From contig PEUI01000085.1 in the NCBI GenBank assembly GCA_002785585.1, positions 3,678-11,979 of the forward strand: a DNA stretch of 8,302 nucleotides, given 5' to 3'. Positions 1 to 7,332 of the stretch are shown piece by piece. The notes beneath the pieces are model-generated. The model saw only the letters and a list, made by a program, of their open reading frames with translations, was not told the origin of the DNA and did not search any database. Position 1 is the first letter of the stretch, and every line of letters begins with the position of its first letter. The position numbers were made by a program, and so were the translations under genes. Source of the stretch: Lysobacterales bacterium CG02_land_8_20_14_3_00_62_12. GTDB lineage: Bacteria; Pseudomonadota; Gammaproteobacteria; Xanthomonadales; Ahniellaceae.

Positions 1-514
1 CAATTTCGGCATCGGTGTAAGGATCGCCGAGCATTTTCAGCCGCGACATTTTCTTCGCCACCAAGGCCCCATCGACCGGTGTTTCGGCCAGCCACGGGAA
101 ACCAGGCATATTCGATTCCGGCACCACATCCCGTGGGTTGTTCAGATGCACGCGGTGCCAGTCGTCGCTGTAGCGGCCACCCACCCGCGCCAGATCCGGC
201 CCGGTGCGCTTGCTGCCCCATTGGAACGGACGGTCGTAGACCGATTCACCGGCCAGCGAAAAGTGGCCGTAACGCGCGGTCTCGAAGCGCAAGGTGCGGA
301 TCATCTGCGAGTGGCAGTTGTAGCAACCTTCGCGCACGTAGACATCGCGTCCGGCCAATAGCAACGGCGGATACGGCGTCACCCCCGGCAGCGGCTGCAC
401 TACTTGCGCTTGATACATCAGTGGCACGATTTCGATCAGGCCACCCACCGCCACCACGATGGCGATGAGGATGCCCATCAGGCCGATGTTCTTTTCTACT
501 TTTTCATGGTTCAT
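1..514 (-). CDS. ccoO: cbb3-type cytochrome c oxidase subunit II, CcoO (3' end outside window)
   Basis: Membrane-anchored monohaem c-type cytochrome subunit of the cbb3 oxidase; it passes electrons towards the CcoN haem-copper centre. Translating the minus strand from the ATG at 512-514 gives MNHEKVEKN, then one transmembrane helix (about residues 10-33), then the haem c motif CYNCH at 64-68, followed by SQMIR. The probable axial methionine is M136 in ESNMPGFPW. The frame stays open for 171 codons to the window edge; family members are roughly 200 residues, so only the C-terminus is missing. A GGAGAG ribosome site (522-527) sits 7 bases before the start, inside the 16-base gap to ccoN, so the two genes are almost certainly one operon (ccoNO, normally followed by ccoQP beyond the window). 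The family call is very secure. Confidence 0.97.
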   Translation of the reverse strand, partial: MNHEKVEKNIGLMGILIAIVVAVGGLIEIVPLMYQAQVVQPLPGVTPYPPLLLAGRDVYVREGCYNCHSQMIRTLRFETARYGHFSLAGESVYDRPFQWGSKRTGPDLARVGGRYSDDWHRVHLNNPRDVVPESNMPGFPWLAETPVDGALVAKKMSRLKMLGDPYTDAEI

Positions 515-530
515 GGCTTTGCTCTCCAGC

Positions 531-1958
531 TCAGGCGTGGGCAACAGCGGGAATCGCCACCGGCTCGACAGTGCGCGCCATGGAGAAGGTTTTGATGACG
601 TTGGCCGCCATCAGCAACATGCCGGAAAACACCATGACGCCGCCGACCAACCGCCCCAGGTAATACGGATAGGTGGCCTTCAGCGACTCGACAAAGGTGT
701 AGGTCAAAGTGCCATCGTCATTGACTGATCGCCACATCTGGCCCTGCATCACCCCGGCGATCCACATCGAGGTGATGTACAGCACCACGCCAATGGTGTG
801 AATCCAGAAGTGCGATTCGATCCACTTGATCGAATACATCGACTTGAGATTGAGCACCCGTGGCAACACGCTGTAGATACAGCCAACGGTGATCATCGCC
901 ACCCAGCCGAGCGCGCCGGAATGGACATGGCCGATGGTCCAGTCGGTGTAGTGCGAAAGCGAGTTCACGGTCTTGATCGACATCATCGGACCCTCGAACG
1001 TGCTCATGCCATAAAACGACAGCGACACGATCATGAACTTGAGGATCGGATCGGTGCGCAGTTTGTCCCAGGCGCCGTTCATCGTCATCATGCCGTTGAT
1101 CATGCCGCCCCAACTCGGCGCCAGCAGGATCAGCGAGAACACCATGCCGATCGACTGCACCCAATCCGGCAGCGCGGTGTACAGCAAATGGTGCGGGCCG
1201 GCCCACATGTAGATCGAAATCAGCGCCCAGAAATGCACCACCGAAAGGCGATACGAGTAGATCGGCCGATTGGCCTGCTTGGGCACGAAGTAATACATCA
1301 TGCCGAGGAACGCCGCGGTCAGAAAAAAGCCGACCGCGTTGTGGCCGTACCACCACTGCACCATGGCATCCACCGCGCCCGAATAAACGCTGTAGGACTT
1401 GGTCAGCGTCACCGGAATCGCCAGATTATTGAAGATATGCAGCAGCGCGATGGTGATGATGTAGGCGGCAAAAAACCAGTTGGCGACAAAGATGTGCGGC
1501 ATTTTGCGTTTGGCAATGGTGCCAAAGAACACCACCGCGTAAGCCACCCACACCACGGTAATCAACAGGTCGATCGGCCATTCCAGCTCGGCGTATTCCT
1601 TGCTCTGGGTGATGCCCAGCGGCAGCGTGATCGCGGCCAGTACGATCACCAGATTCCAGCCCCAGAAGGTAAACGCCGCCAGCTTGTCGGAGAACAAGCG
1701 CGCATGGCAAGTGCGCTGCACGATGTAGTAGCTGGTGGCAAAAATGCCGCAGCCGCCGAACGCGAAGATCACCGCGTTGGTGTGCAAGGGCCGCAGTCGG
1801 CCAAAGCTCAGCCACGGGATATTGAAGTTGAGCGAGGGAAAATACAGCTGGGCGGCAATAATCACCCCGACCAGCATGCCGACGATGCCCCAGACCACGG
1901 TCATCACCGCAAACTGTCGCACCACCTTGTCGTTATAAAAGCCGTCTGCGTTCTGCAT
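531..1958 (-). CDS. ccoN: cbb3-type cytochrome c oxidase subunit I, CcoN
   Basis: Catalytic haem-copper subunit that reduces O2 to water with high affinity and pumps protons across the inner membrane. The 475 residues match the usual CcoN length. Ligands visible: H59 (in PLHTNAV) and H346 for low-spin haem b; H344 (in IGHVHSG) for haem b3; H206 (WWYGHN) and H256/H257 (WAGPHH) for CuB; Y250 in the position of the cross-linked tyrosine. Acidic residues E121, E124, E126 and E323 are at conserved places. These positions are one lower than those I recall for Pseudomonas stutzeri CcoN. About twelve hydrophobic segments span the protein. The ATG at 1956-1958 follows a strong GGAGGT site (1962-1967) with a 3-base spacer to the start codon, and an FNR-type box lies further upstream. 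First gene of the operon, 16 bases before ccoO. No damage seen. Confidence 0.98.
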   Translation of the reverse strand: MQNADGFYNDKVVRQFAVMTVVWGIVGMLVGVIIAAQLYFPSLNFNIPWLSFGRLRPLHTNAVIFAFGGCGIFATSYYIVQRTCHARLFSDKLAAFTFWGWNLVIVLAAITLPLGITQSKEYAELEWPIDLLITVVWVAYAVVFFGTIAKRKMPHIFVANWFFAAYIITIALLHIFNNLAIPVTLTKSYSVYSGAVDAMVQWWYGHNAVGFFLTAAFLGMMYYFVPKQANRPIYSYRLSVVHFWALISIYMWAGPHHLLYTALPDWVQSIGMVFSLILLAPSWGGMINGMMTMNGAWDKLRTDPILKFMIVSLSFYGMSTFEGPMMSIKTVNSLSHYTDWTIGHVHSGALGWVAMITVGCIYSVLPRVLNLKSMYSIKWIESHFWIHTIGVVLYITSMWIAGVMQGQMWRSVNDDGTLTYTFVESLKATYPYYLGRLVGGVMVFSGMLLMAANVIKTFSMARTVEPVAIPAVAHA

Positions 1959-2014
1959 GGCACCTCCGGTTGAAATTCACTGGCGAAGTCTGCCAGAGCG
2001 CAGCATCGGCACCT

Positions 2015-2028
2015 TTGACCTCGGTCAA
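2015..2028 (-). promoter_or_regulatory. FNR/FixK-family operator (anaerobox) upstream of ccoN
   Basis: TTGAC-CTCG-GTCAA is a perfect 5-4-5 palindrome fitting the TTGAY-N4-RTCAA consensus of FNR, Anr and FixK regulators. Its centre (about 2021.5) lies 63 bases upstream of the ccoN start codon. If the protein activates from -41.5, transcription would begin near 1980, leaving a leader of about 20 bases that holds the ribosome site. That is the usual arrangement for ccoNOQP operons, which are induced at low oxygen. I see no convincing -10 hexamer; CAGACT (1992-1987) is the nearest candidate. Confidence 0.8.
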
Positions 2029-2131
2029 TTGCGCCGATTCTGTAGCGGCAGTTTGCAACTATTTTTACAGGGCGATGGGCTGGTGAAAGCGGTAGTTGTG
2101 GGCGCGCCCGGCCACGTTCTGCAATCTACTA

Positions 2132-2166
2132 TCGGTTTTCAGTTGTCGGTCTTCGGTCGTCGGTCC
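2132..2166. repeat. Five tandem heptamers (TCGGTYN) across the nuclease stop codon
   Basis: On the plus strand the sequence reads as five consecutive 7-base units: TCGGTTT, TCAGTTG, TCGGTCT, TCGGTCG and TCGGTCC. The first three positions and the T at position 5 are nearly invariant. The stop codon of the minus-strand nuclease gene (2139-2141) falls in the second unit, and residues 267-274 (DRRPKTDN) are encoded by the repeat. Because 7 is not a multiple of 3, gain or loss of one unit would change the reading frame and the protein's end. Confidence 0.8.
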
Positions 2167-2963
2167 GCTGAACCGGTCGCCAACACTTGGTTGAGCAGCA
2201 CTGCGAGACGTCGCCCGGCCAACTCCATCCGACCTTCGGCGATTGGTCGCATCCGCGCCAGATAGTCCGGGTCGATGTCTGCCGACGCCGGATAAACCCC
2301 GAGCACCACTGCCCGGCAGGATTCCTCGGCCCAGGCCACCGTTGCCTGCCGATTCCATTGCAGGCGCGCGCCCGGCATCGGCGATTGCAGCAATTGGTCG
2401 GCGTGTTCGCGCACGTTCAAGCCGCCCAGCCTGGCGAGCGTGTCATCCCACAACGAATGCAGATTGCGGCCTTCGCGGCCGATACGCACCTGAAAGTCAT
2501 TGCCGCCCCGATCATCCTTCCAGGCAGCGTGCAGGGGCTGGTGAATGTCGCCGACCAGATGGATGACAAAGCGCAGCGCCTCGGCGCGGGTGGGCGTGCT
2601 CGCCTGGCGATCGGCGAGCAGCGCGACGTAGTGATTGATGGCAGCGACGATGCAACGCCCTTCGCGACAGTCGCGGCGCGCCCGGTAGTGGCACTGCCCA
2701 CGCGGAAAATTGACGTAGTGCAGCGGCCCGGTGGCGCGATAATCCGGTTGCTCGCGCACCTCGTCCGGCCAGGTCGAGGCGTCACGCATGGCCAGATCGG
2801 CACGGTCGCCGAGCAAACCTTCCACCGCCAGACGCGGCCCGGGTTCAAGCTGGCGGGCGGCAATCTCTGCCACCAGTTGATGGCCATGGGGACCCCAGGC
2901 CAACGCCGGCAATGCGCTGGCGGCGAACACCATCCCGACCCACACTCGCAGCAAGTTTTTCAT
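2139..2963 (-). CDS. Secreted S1/P1-type zinc-dependent nuclease
   Basis: S1/P1 family nuclease that cleaves single-stranded RNA and DNA and 3'-nucleotides using three zinc ions, probably in the periplasm or outside the cell. Residues 1-22 form a signal peptide ending ALPALA, so the mature protein begins WGPHGH. The mature N-terminal Trp (W23) is itself a zinc ligand in this family. All nine expected ligands are visible: W23, H28, D67 (TWPDE), H82 (LHYVNF), H135, D139, H145 (HLVGDIHQPLH), H169 and D173 (NLHSLWDD). Spacing agrees closely with nuclease P1. Length is 274 residues, normal for the family. The ATG at 2961-2963 has only a weak ribosome site. A possible promoter is TTGCCG (3030-3025), 17 bases, TTTATT (3007-3002). 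The last eight residues come from a tandem heptamer repeat and look like an acquired tail. It is probably a separate unit from ccoN, whose own operator lies between them. Confidence 0.95.
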   Translation of the reverse strand: MKNLLRVWVGMVFAASALPALAWGPHGHQLVAEIAARQLEPGPRLAVEGLLGDRADLAMRDASTWPDEVREQPDYRATGPLHYVNFPRGQCHYRARRDCREGRCIVAAINHYVALLADRQASTPTRAEALRFVIHLVGDIHQPLHAAWKDDRGGNDFQVRIGREGRNLHSLWDDTLARLGGLNVREHADQLLQSPMPGARLQWNRQATVAWAEESCRAVVLGVYPASADIDPDYLARMRPIAEGRMELAGRRLAVLLNQVLATGSADRRPKTDN

Positions 2964-3262
2964 TCGCGCAGTTTCGCACCCGCAAGCGGTTTCGGGAAGC
3001 GAATAAATATTTCAGTAGCGCGGCCGGCAACCGGCATCGGCGCGATCAGCGCAGTCACCGGCTTGGTCTACGGTCAGCGTGAAACACATAGGTTGGGGTG
3101 AGCGCAGCGATGCCCAACTCAGCCGGAAGCGGAGCGCGGTTTTTGGGTGGTCCGCTTTCGCGGTCAGTGCCATCAAGTCGTTTCACGATCTCTGCCCTTG
3201 CCCGACATCGCACCCGCGCAGCGTCTTTCATCGACGGTGCTTACGCCTCTGCTGCGTGAAAG
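2964..3262. other. Intergenic region with a palindromic repeat
   Basis: About 299 bases between the nuclease start and the end of the sulfatase-fold gene, with no credible gene. It holds an AT-rich patch (3001-3014) that may be the nuclease promoter, the 31-base repeat copy at 3088-3118, and just after it a possible stem AAGCGGA/TCCGCTT (about 3125-3131 and 3149-3155). No T-tract terminator for the gene ending at 3263 was seen. Confidence 0.7.
3088..3118 (+). repeat. Interspersed GTTGGG...CCCAAC palindromic repeat, copy A
   Basis: This 31-base unit begins ATAGGTTGGGG, has the core TGAGCGCAGCGAT and ends GCCCAAC. The ends GTTGGG and CCCAAC pair as a 6-base stem around the core. It matches the copy at 6281-6311 at 30 of 31 positions. 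I recall similar GTTGGG/TGAGCG/CCCAAC elements as dispersed intergenic repeats in other bacterial genomes, but that is memory, not a search. Function unknown. Confidence 0.75.
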
Positions 3263-5035
3263 CTACTCTTCGCCGAGCACTTTGAGCTGGCGAAAAATAT
3301 AGTCGTGGTAGCTCGGCAGCCAGCGCGGGTCGGCGCATTCTTCGTAACGCCCGTCGCAGCGTTCGCGCAATCGTCGGTTGGCGGTGTAATAGGCGTTGGG
3401 TGGAATGCCCGCAGCCTGCATCAGCAAACCACCCAGGTAGGCAAGGTTGAGCGTCGGATAGTGGAACCGCGGCGCGTTGGCAATGTTGGACTTCAGCAGG
3501 TAGTAGGTCGCCCATTGCGGATGCTCGCCCCAGTCGGCTGGTAGCGCCTTGTCGAGCACCATCATCGCGCCATCAAAGGACGGTTGATGGTCGCCAAAAT
3601 GCAGCAGCAGGGTCGGTTGTTTGCGATCCAGCAGGCGCTTTTCCAAGTCGCCCATGGCGACATCGGATTCGGCGTTGCGCTGCAAATAGTTGGCAAGATT
3701 GAGATTGAGCCAGTCGTCCAGATCTTTTTTCTTGCCCAGTCGATGCAGAAACAGCGCACGGTTGTAGGGCGCCGGCAATTTTCGCAACGCCGTCATGTGC
3801 GGTCCGTGCTGGTGCAGGGTCAACACGAAAAAAAACAAGGGCTGGTCCGGGTGCGCCTGTTTTTCTTGCTGGTAGAGCTTCCAAAACAAAGCGAACACCT
3901 GCTGATCCCGCGCCAAATGCGGCAATCCGAGTTCGATGCCATCGTAAAGCTGATCGAACCCGTAGTTGCGATAGGCGTTGCGGCCGTTAAGAAAATCGGC
4001 ACCGGTCGGATACAGGCCGACCACCCGGTAACCCTGCGCACGCAATGACTTCGCCACACTGAACTGCACGCGCGGCGCCAGGTTGTAAGGCGCATACAGT
4101 CCAGCGTTACCAAACAAGGTATGCACCAGCCCGGTAATCAGCGAGAACTCAGCGGTCCAGGTTCCGCCACCAAAACTGTGCACGCCGAGCAGGCCATGCG
4201 CCAACGTGCGCGCATCGGGCTTGAACATGGCGCGCTGGCATAACGGTTGCTTACGGCAGACCACGATCTGGTTTGGGTCGAAGGTGCTCTCTTCGAGCAC
4301 CGCAACGATATCCGGCGATGGCGCCGGGTCCGCCGCGGCCACCGCCCCGGCAGCGCTGTCGGGCGCGCTGGCCGCGGTCCAGTCAATCGCCGGATCGGCG
4401 GCGACGCTGGCTGGTGGAATCTGGATCTGGGTGTCGTAAAACGAAATAATGAAATCGGCAATAAAGCTCTGGTCGTTGACCGCGAGCCACATCGGCTTGC
4501 CGTAAACCGTGCCGAAGACGCCCTGCGGCGTCAAGCTCATCGCCAAGATCAACAGACCAAAGCCAACGCCAGCGCGGCGTCCCCAGCGGCGCCGGGGCGC
4601 CGGATGGCGCGACCAATCGGCCGACGGCTCGGACCGCCACGCCAGCCAGAGCAAGAGCGGAATCCCGCCGAGCAAGGCCAGGCAAGCGACCGCCAGCAAG
4701 GGATAACCGGCGATCACCTTCACCGTGTCGAGCGAGAAAAAGTAGTACAGGTCGGGCGCAATCGCCGGCACTTCCAGGTACTGAAACTTGAGCGCGCTGG
4801 CCGACCACATCAAACCATAAAAAGCGCTGGCCGCCAGCATTCCAAACCAGGCGCGGCGGCTCCAGAAGCCCACCGTCAGCGCGGTTGCCACCCATACCGT
4901 GACGACAAAACTGCGCTCGATCGCGCTATCGATGCTGAGCAGGCAAAACCAGGTCACCAACCCCCAGGTCAGCACGGTCAGACCGATCAGGAAACGTTGC
5001 GGCCAACGCAGTGGCGGGTGCGGTAGAGGATTCAA
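3263..5035 (-). CDS. Membrane-anchored LtaS-like/sulfatase-fold phosphotransferase or hydrolase
   Basis: Alkaline-phosphatase/sulfatase superfamily protein with lipoteichoic-acid-synthase architecture: about five transmembrane helices (roughly 14-35, 42-58, 62-80, 106-133, 154-174), a linker rich in Ala and Pro (208-240), then a periplasmic catalytic domain. Motifs seen: VLEESTF (247-252; metal-binding Glu), GGTWTAEF (290-297) with T292 in the position of the LtaS nucleophile Thr and the E-F pair four residues on, NGRNAYRNYGFD (350-361), LTLHQHGPH (405-413) and FGDHQPSF (480-487) with the metal pair D482/H483. The substrate cannot be read from sequence; in Gram-negative bacteria relatives modify glycans or lipids with phosphoglycerol or phosphoethanolamine. 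The start is TTG (5033-5035): an in-frame TGA lies 12 bases before it and no ATG precedes the first helix. It begins 77 bases after the dehalogenase, same strand, so co-transcription is possible. Confidence 0.88.
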   Translation of the reverse strand: MNPLPHPPLRWPQRFLIGLTVLTWGLVTWFCLLSIDSAIERSFVVTVWVATALTVGFWSRRAWFGMLAASAFYGLMWSASALKFQYLEVPAIAPDLYYFFSLDTVKVIAGYPLLAVACLALLGGIPLLLWLAWRSEPSADWSRHPAPRRRWGRRAGVGFGLLILAMSLTPQGVFGTVYGKPMWLAVNDQSFIADFIISFYDTQIQIPPASVAADPAIDWTAASAPDSAAGAVAAADPAPSPDIVAVLEESTFDPNQIVVCRKQPLCQRAMFKPDARTLAHGLLGVHSFGGGTWTAEFSLITGLVHTLFGNAGLYAPYNLAPRVQFSVAKSLRAQGYRVVGLYPTGADFLNGRNAYRNYGFDQLYDGIELGLPHLARDQQVFALFWKLYQQEKQAHPDQPLFFFVLTLHQHGPHMTALRKLPAPYNRALFLHRLGKKKDLDDWLNLNLANYLQRNAESDVAMGDLEKRLLDRKQPTLLLHFGDHQPSFDGAMMVLDKALPADWGEHPQWATYYLLKSNIANAPRFHYPTLNLAYLGGLLMQAAGIPPNAYYTANRRLRERCDGRYEECADPRWLPSYHDYIFRQLKVLGEE

Positions 5036-5112
5036 GACAACTACTCAAGTGGATGCGCGTCTGGCCACTGCGCGCGGAAAGCGCATTCTGCACTACCGAC
5101 GATGAATCGCCA

Positions 5113-6084
<972 letters not shown>

Positions 6085-6112
6085 GGCGATCCCGGTTCGA
6101 GTGAGGTGAAGC

Positions 6113-6126
6113 GTTGCTGCAGCAAC
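6113..6126. promoter_or_regulatory. Perfect 14-base palindrome upstream of the dehalogenase
   Basis: GTTGCTGCAGCAAC equals its own reverse complement and ends 29 bases before the dehalogenase ATG, where a repressor site would overlap a promoter or leader. A close relative, TTGCCGCAGCAA, is at 6436-6447. No regulator gene is adjacent, so an operator role is inferred from position and symmetry only. Confidence 0.4.
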
Positions 6127-6280
6127 CGTTGCCGGAAGGACGCTATCCCCTCCGCTCAGCAGCAAGCGCGGTGGCGCTTTGTACCACGTCAGCTCACGGC
6201 GGGATCGGCGTCCGCCGACCGACCAGGCTTCGGCGTTCAACTCGCCCGCGTCGAGCCGCCGCTGCGGGCAACAGATCTCG

Positions 6281-6311
6281 ATAGGTTGGGCTGAGCGCAG
6301 CGATGCCCAAC
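6281..6311 (+). repeat. Interspersed GTTGGG...CCCAAC palindromic repeat, copy B
   Basis: It is identical to the copy at 3088-3118 except for C instead of G at 6291, which extends the stem to 7 bases (GTTGGGC with GCCCAAC). A second small stem follows (GCCAG-CGTCGA-CTGGC, about 6318-6333). It forms the left arm of a larger imperfect palindrome ending at 6416. Confidence 0.75.
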
Positions 6312-6393
6312 GGCTTGCCAGCGTCGACTGGCGAGGACGGTCATCACGCCCGCTCTGTCGGTGTTGGGGTGACTGGCCGTCGCCGTCAAAAAC

Positions 6394-6416
6394 CGCTGCG
6401 CTCACCCACATCCTAT
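6394..6416 (-). repeat. Inverted, diverged partial copy of the palindromic repeat (copy C)
   Basis: Read on the minus strand this gives ATAGGATGTGGG then TGAGCGCAGCG, matching the first 22 bases of copies A and B with small changes. It faces copy B, so 6281-6416 is a 136-base unit with inverted ends. Its other half (the CCCAAC side) is not recognisable. Confidence 0.6.
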
Positions 6417-6432
6417 AAAGCCTTGCCACCTG

Positions 6433-6450
6433 CGCTTGCCGCAGCAAGCG
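6433..6450. other. Hairpin / palindrome related to the 6113-6126 site
   Basis: CGCTTGC and GCAAGCG form perfect 7-base arms around a CGCA loop. The inner 12 bases, TTGCCGCAGCAA, differ by one base from the core of the palindrome at 6113-6126. No T-run follows, so a Rho-independent terminator is unlikely; a protein-binding site or another repeat family is possible. Confidence 0.45.
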
Positions 6451-6562
6451 TTGGCTGATGGCACCGTGCTGGCGGCGCTGCACCAGTGACAAAAGGATCG
6501 GTCGGAGCGGTGCCAAAAACCGGTTAGGATGCGTCCCGAACCTGAGCCCCCGGTGTGATTTC

Positions 6563-7033
6563 ATGATCAACAACGACGTACTCCGCAGCATCCGCTATCT
6601 GCTGGATCTGAGCGACAGCAAGGTGGTGGCGATCACGCAACTGGCCGCTGCCGATTTCGCCATCAACCAAGCCGATGTGCAGGCGTTCCTGAAAAAAGAC
6701 GACGCCGACGGCTACGCCGAATGCAGCGATCTGCTGCTGGCGCATTTTCTCGATGGTTTGGTGATCCACCGCCGCGGTCCGAACCCGGACCAGCCGCCGC
6801 GAGCGGTGCCCTCGCGCATCAACAACAACGTCGTGCTGAAAAAACTCCGGGTCGCCTTTGAGCTGAAAGAAGCCGACCTGCACCAGATCTTTGACGATGC
6901 CGGTTTTCCGGTTTCCAAACCCGAACTTTCTGCTTTGTTCCGCCAACAGGATCACCGCAACTTTCGCCCCTGCGGCGATCAACTGCTGCGCAATTTCCTG
7001 AAGGGCCTGACGCTGCGCGTGCGCGGCGCTTAG
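6563..7033 (+). CDS. yehS: DUF1456 family protein, YehS-like
   Basis: Small cytoplasmic protein of unknown molecular function, made of two copies of the DUF1456 domain. Repeat one is about residues 3-72 (NDVLRSIRYLL ... FLDGLVIHRRG) and repeat two about 87-155 (NNNVVLKKLRVAFEL ... FLKGLTLRVRG). The signature pieces INNNVVLKKLRVAF (86-99) and DHRNFRPCGDQLLRNFL (130-146) closely resemble what I remember of E. coli YehS. The length of 156 residues is the usual size. The ATG at 6563 begins exactly at the first domain; the frame is open upstream but without homology there. Ribosome site weak (GGTGTGA). It has no same-strand partner nearby and ends 28 bases from the converging gene remnant. A weak GGCGC/GCGCC stem spans its stop codon. 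Confidence 0.93.
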   Translation: MINNDVLRSIRYLLDLSDSKVVAITQLAAADFAINQADVQAFLKKDDADGYAECSDLLLAHFLDGLVIHRRGPNPDQPPRAVPSRINNNVVLKKLRVAFELKEADLHQIFDDAGFPVSKPELSALFRQQDHRNFRPCGDQLLRNFLKGLTLRVRGA

Positions 7034-7061
7034 GCGCCATCTTCAGGCTCGCCATTTCGGC

Positions 7062-7240
7062 TCAATATTTCGCCGTCAGCAAACGCGGGGGACCGGCGCC
7101 GAGCCAGAGCAGGTAAAGCTGGCTGTAGTCGTCATCGGTGATCGCCGCGACGGCAGGTCCGCCGAGCGCAGCGATAATGGCGGGCACGGTGTTGCGGTGA
7201 CCGACCACCCGCATGATCGCCACTCGACCCGGAGACTGGA
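7062..7240 (-). pseudogene. C-terminal remnant of a histidine phosphatase (phosphoglycerate mutase-like) gene
   Basis: The minus-strand frame ending in TGA at 7062-7064 reads RVAIMRVVGHRNTVP, then AIIAALGG, later ITDDDYSQLYLLWLG and finally LLTAKY. This is the C-terminal block of the histidine phosphatase family, with the second catalytic His in GHRNT (family form GHSNT) followed by IAALGGP and a D-Y-LY stretch. Only about 55-60 residues are left; the N-terminal RHG catalytic motif and the rest of the domain are absent, and an in-frame stop lies at 7251-7253. The fragment stops just where the operator of the toxin-antitoxin module begins, so insertion of that module or a deletion probably removed the rest. 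Expression is unlikely. Confidence 0.7.
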
Positions 7241-7253
7241 CAGCTTTGATTCA

Positions 7254-7297
7254 CAGGTAATGCAGTTGCATTTACCTGGCAAGGCGATTGCATTACC
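7254..7297 (+). promoter_or_regulatory. Probable autoregulatory operator/promoter of prlF-yhaV
   Basis: Three copies of a GGTAA(A)TGCA motif are packed here: GGTAATGCA forward at 7256-7264, and the inverted forms TGCATTTACC (7267-7276) and TGCATTACC (7289-7297). The first two form a near-perfect inverted repeat from CAGGTAATGCA to TGCATTTACCTG. TA modules are typically repressed by their own antitoxin, and AbrB-fold PrlF binds DNA, so this is the likely operator. A candidate promoter is TTGATT (7246-7251), 17 bases, CATTTA (7269-7274), which the operator would overlap. Confidence 0.6.
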
Positions 7298-7332
7298 ATA
7301 GCTGCTGTACATCCCTTGAATCGGAGCGCGCT

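Larger units (their letters stand above)
6085..6562. other. Divergent intergenic region, repeat-rich
   Basis: These 478 bases separate the leftward dehalogenase from the rightward yehS-like gene. No credible gene is present. Contents from left to right: a perfect palindrome (6113-6126), a small hairpin AAGCGC/GCGCTT (6164-6169, 6174-6179), repeat copy B (6281-6311), imperfect inner arms (6336-6350 and 6366-6381), an inverted partial repeat copy (6394-6416), a 7-base-arm hairpin (6433-6450), and a possible -10 hexamer TAGGAT (6525-6530) for the rightward gene without a good -35. Confidence 0.75.

Noticed and set aside
798..1973. Long plus-strand frame (391 codons) opposite ccoN
   Set aside because: Composition is abnormal (His/Arg/Asp-rich) and it runs antisense to an unambiguous CcoN sequence.
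2187..3101. Plus-strand frame (304 codons) opposite the S1/P1 nuclease
   Set aside because: No recognisable domain, and the opposite strand carries a signal peptide and all nine zinc ligands.
6085..6591. Upstream in-frame extension of the dehalogenase by 169 codons
   Set aside because: It crosses the repeats and the divergent yehS start and has no homology; alignment with DhlA begins at the Met encoded at 6084.
7025..7038. GGCGC-TTAG-GCGCC stem at the end of the yehS-like gene as a terminator
   Set aside because: Only 5 base pairs, partly within the stop codon, and no T-run follows.
7288..7332. Earlier ATG at 7288 for the antitoxin
   Set aside because: It lies inside the operator repeats and adds 15 residues without homology; the ATG at 7333 has a GGAG at proper spacing and gives the normal family length.
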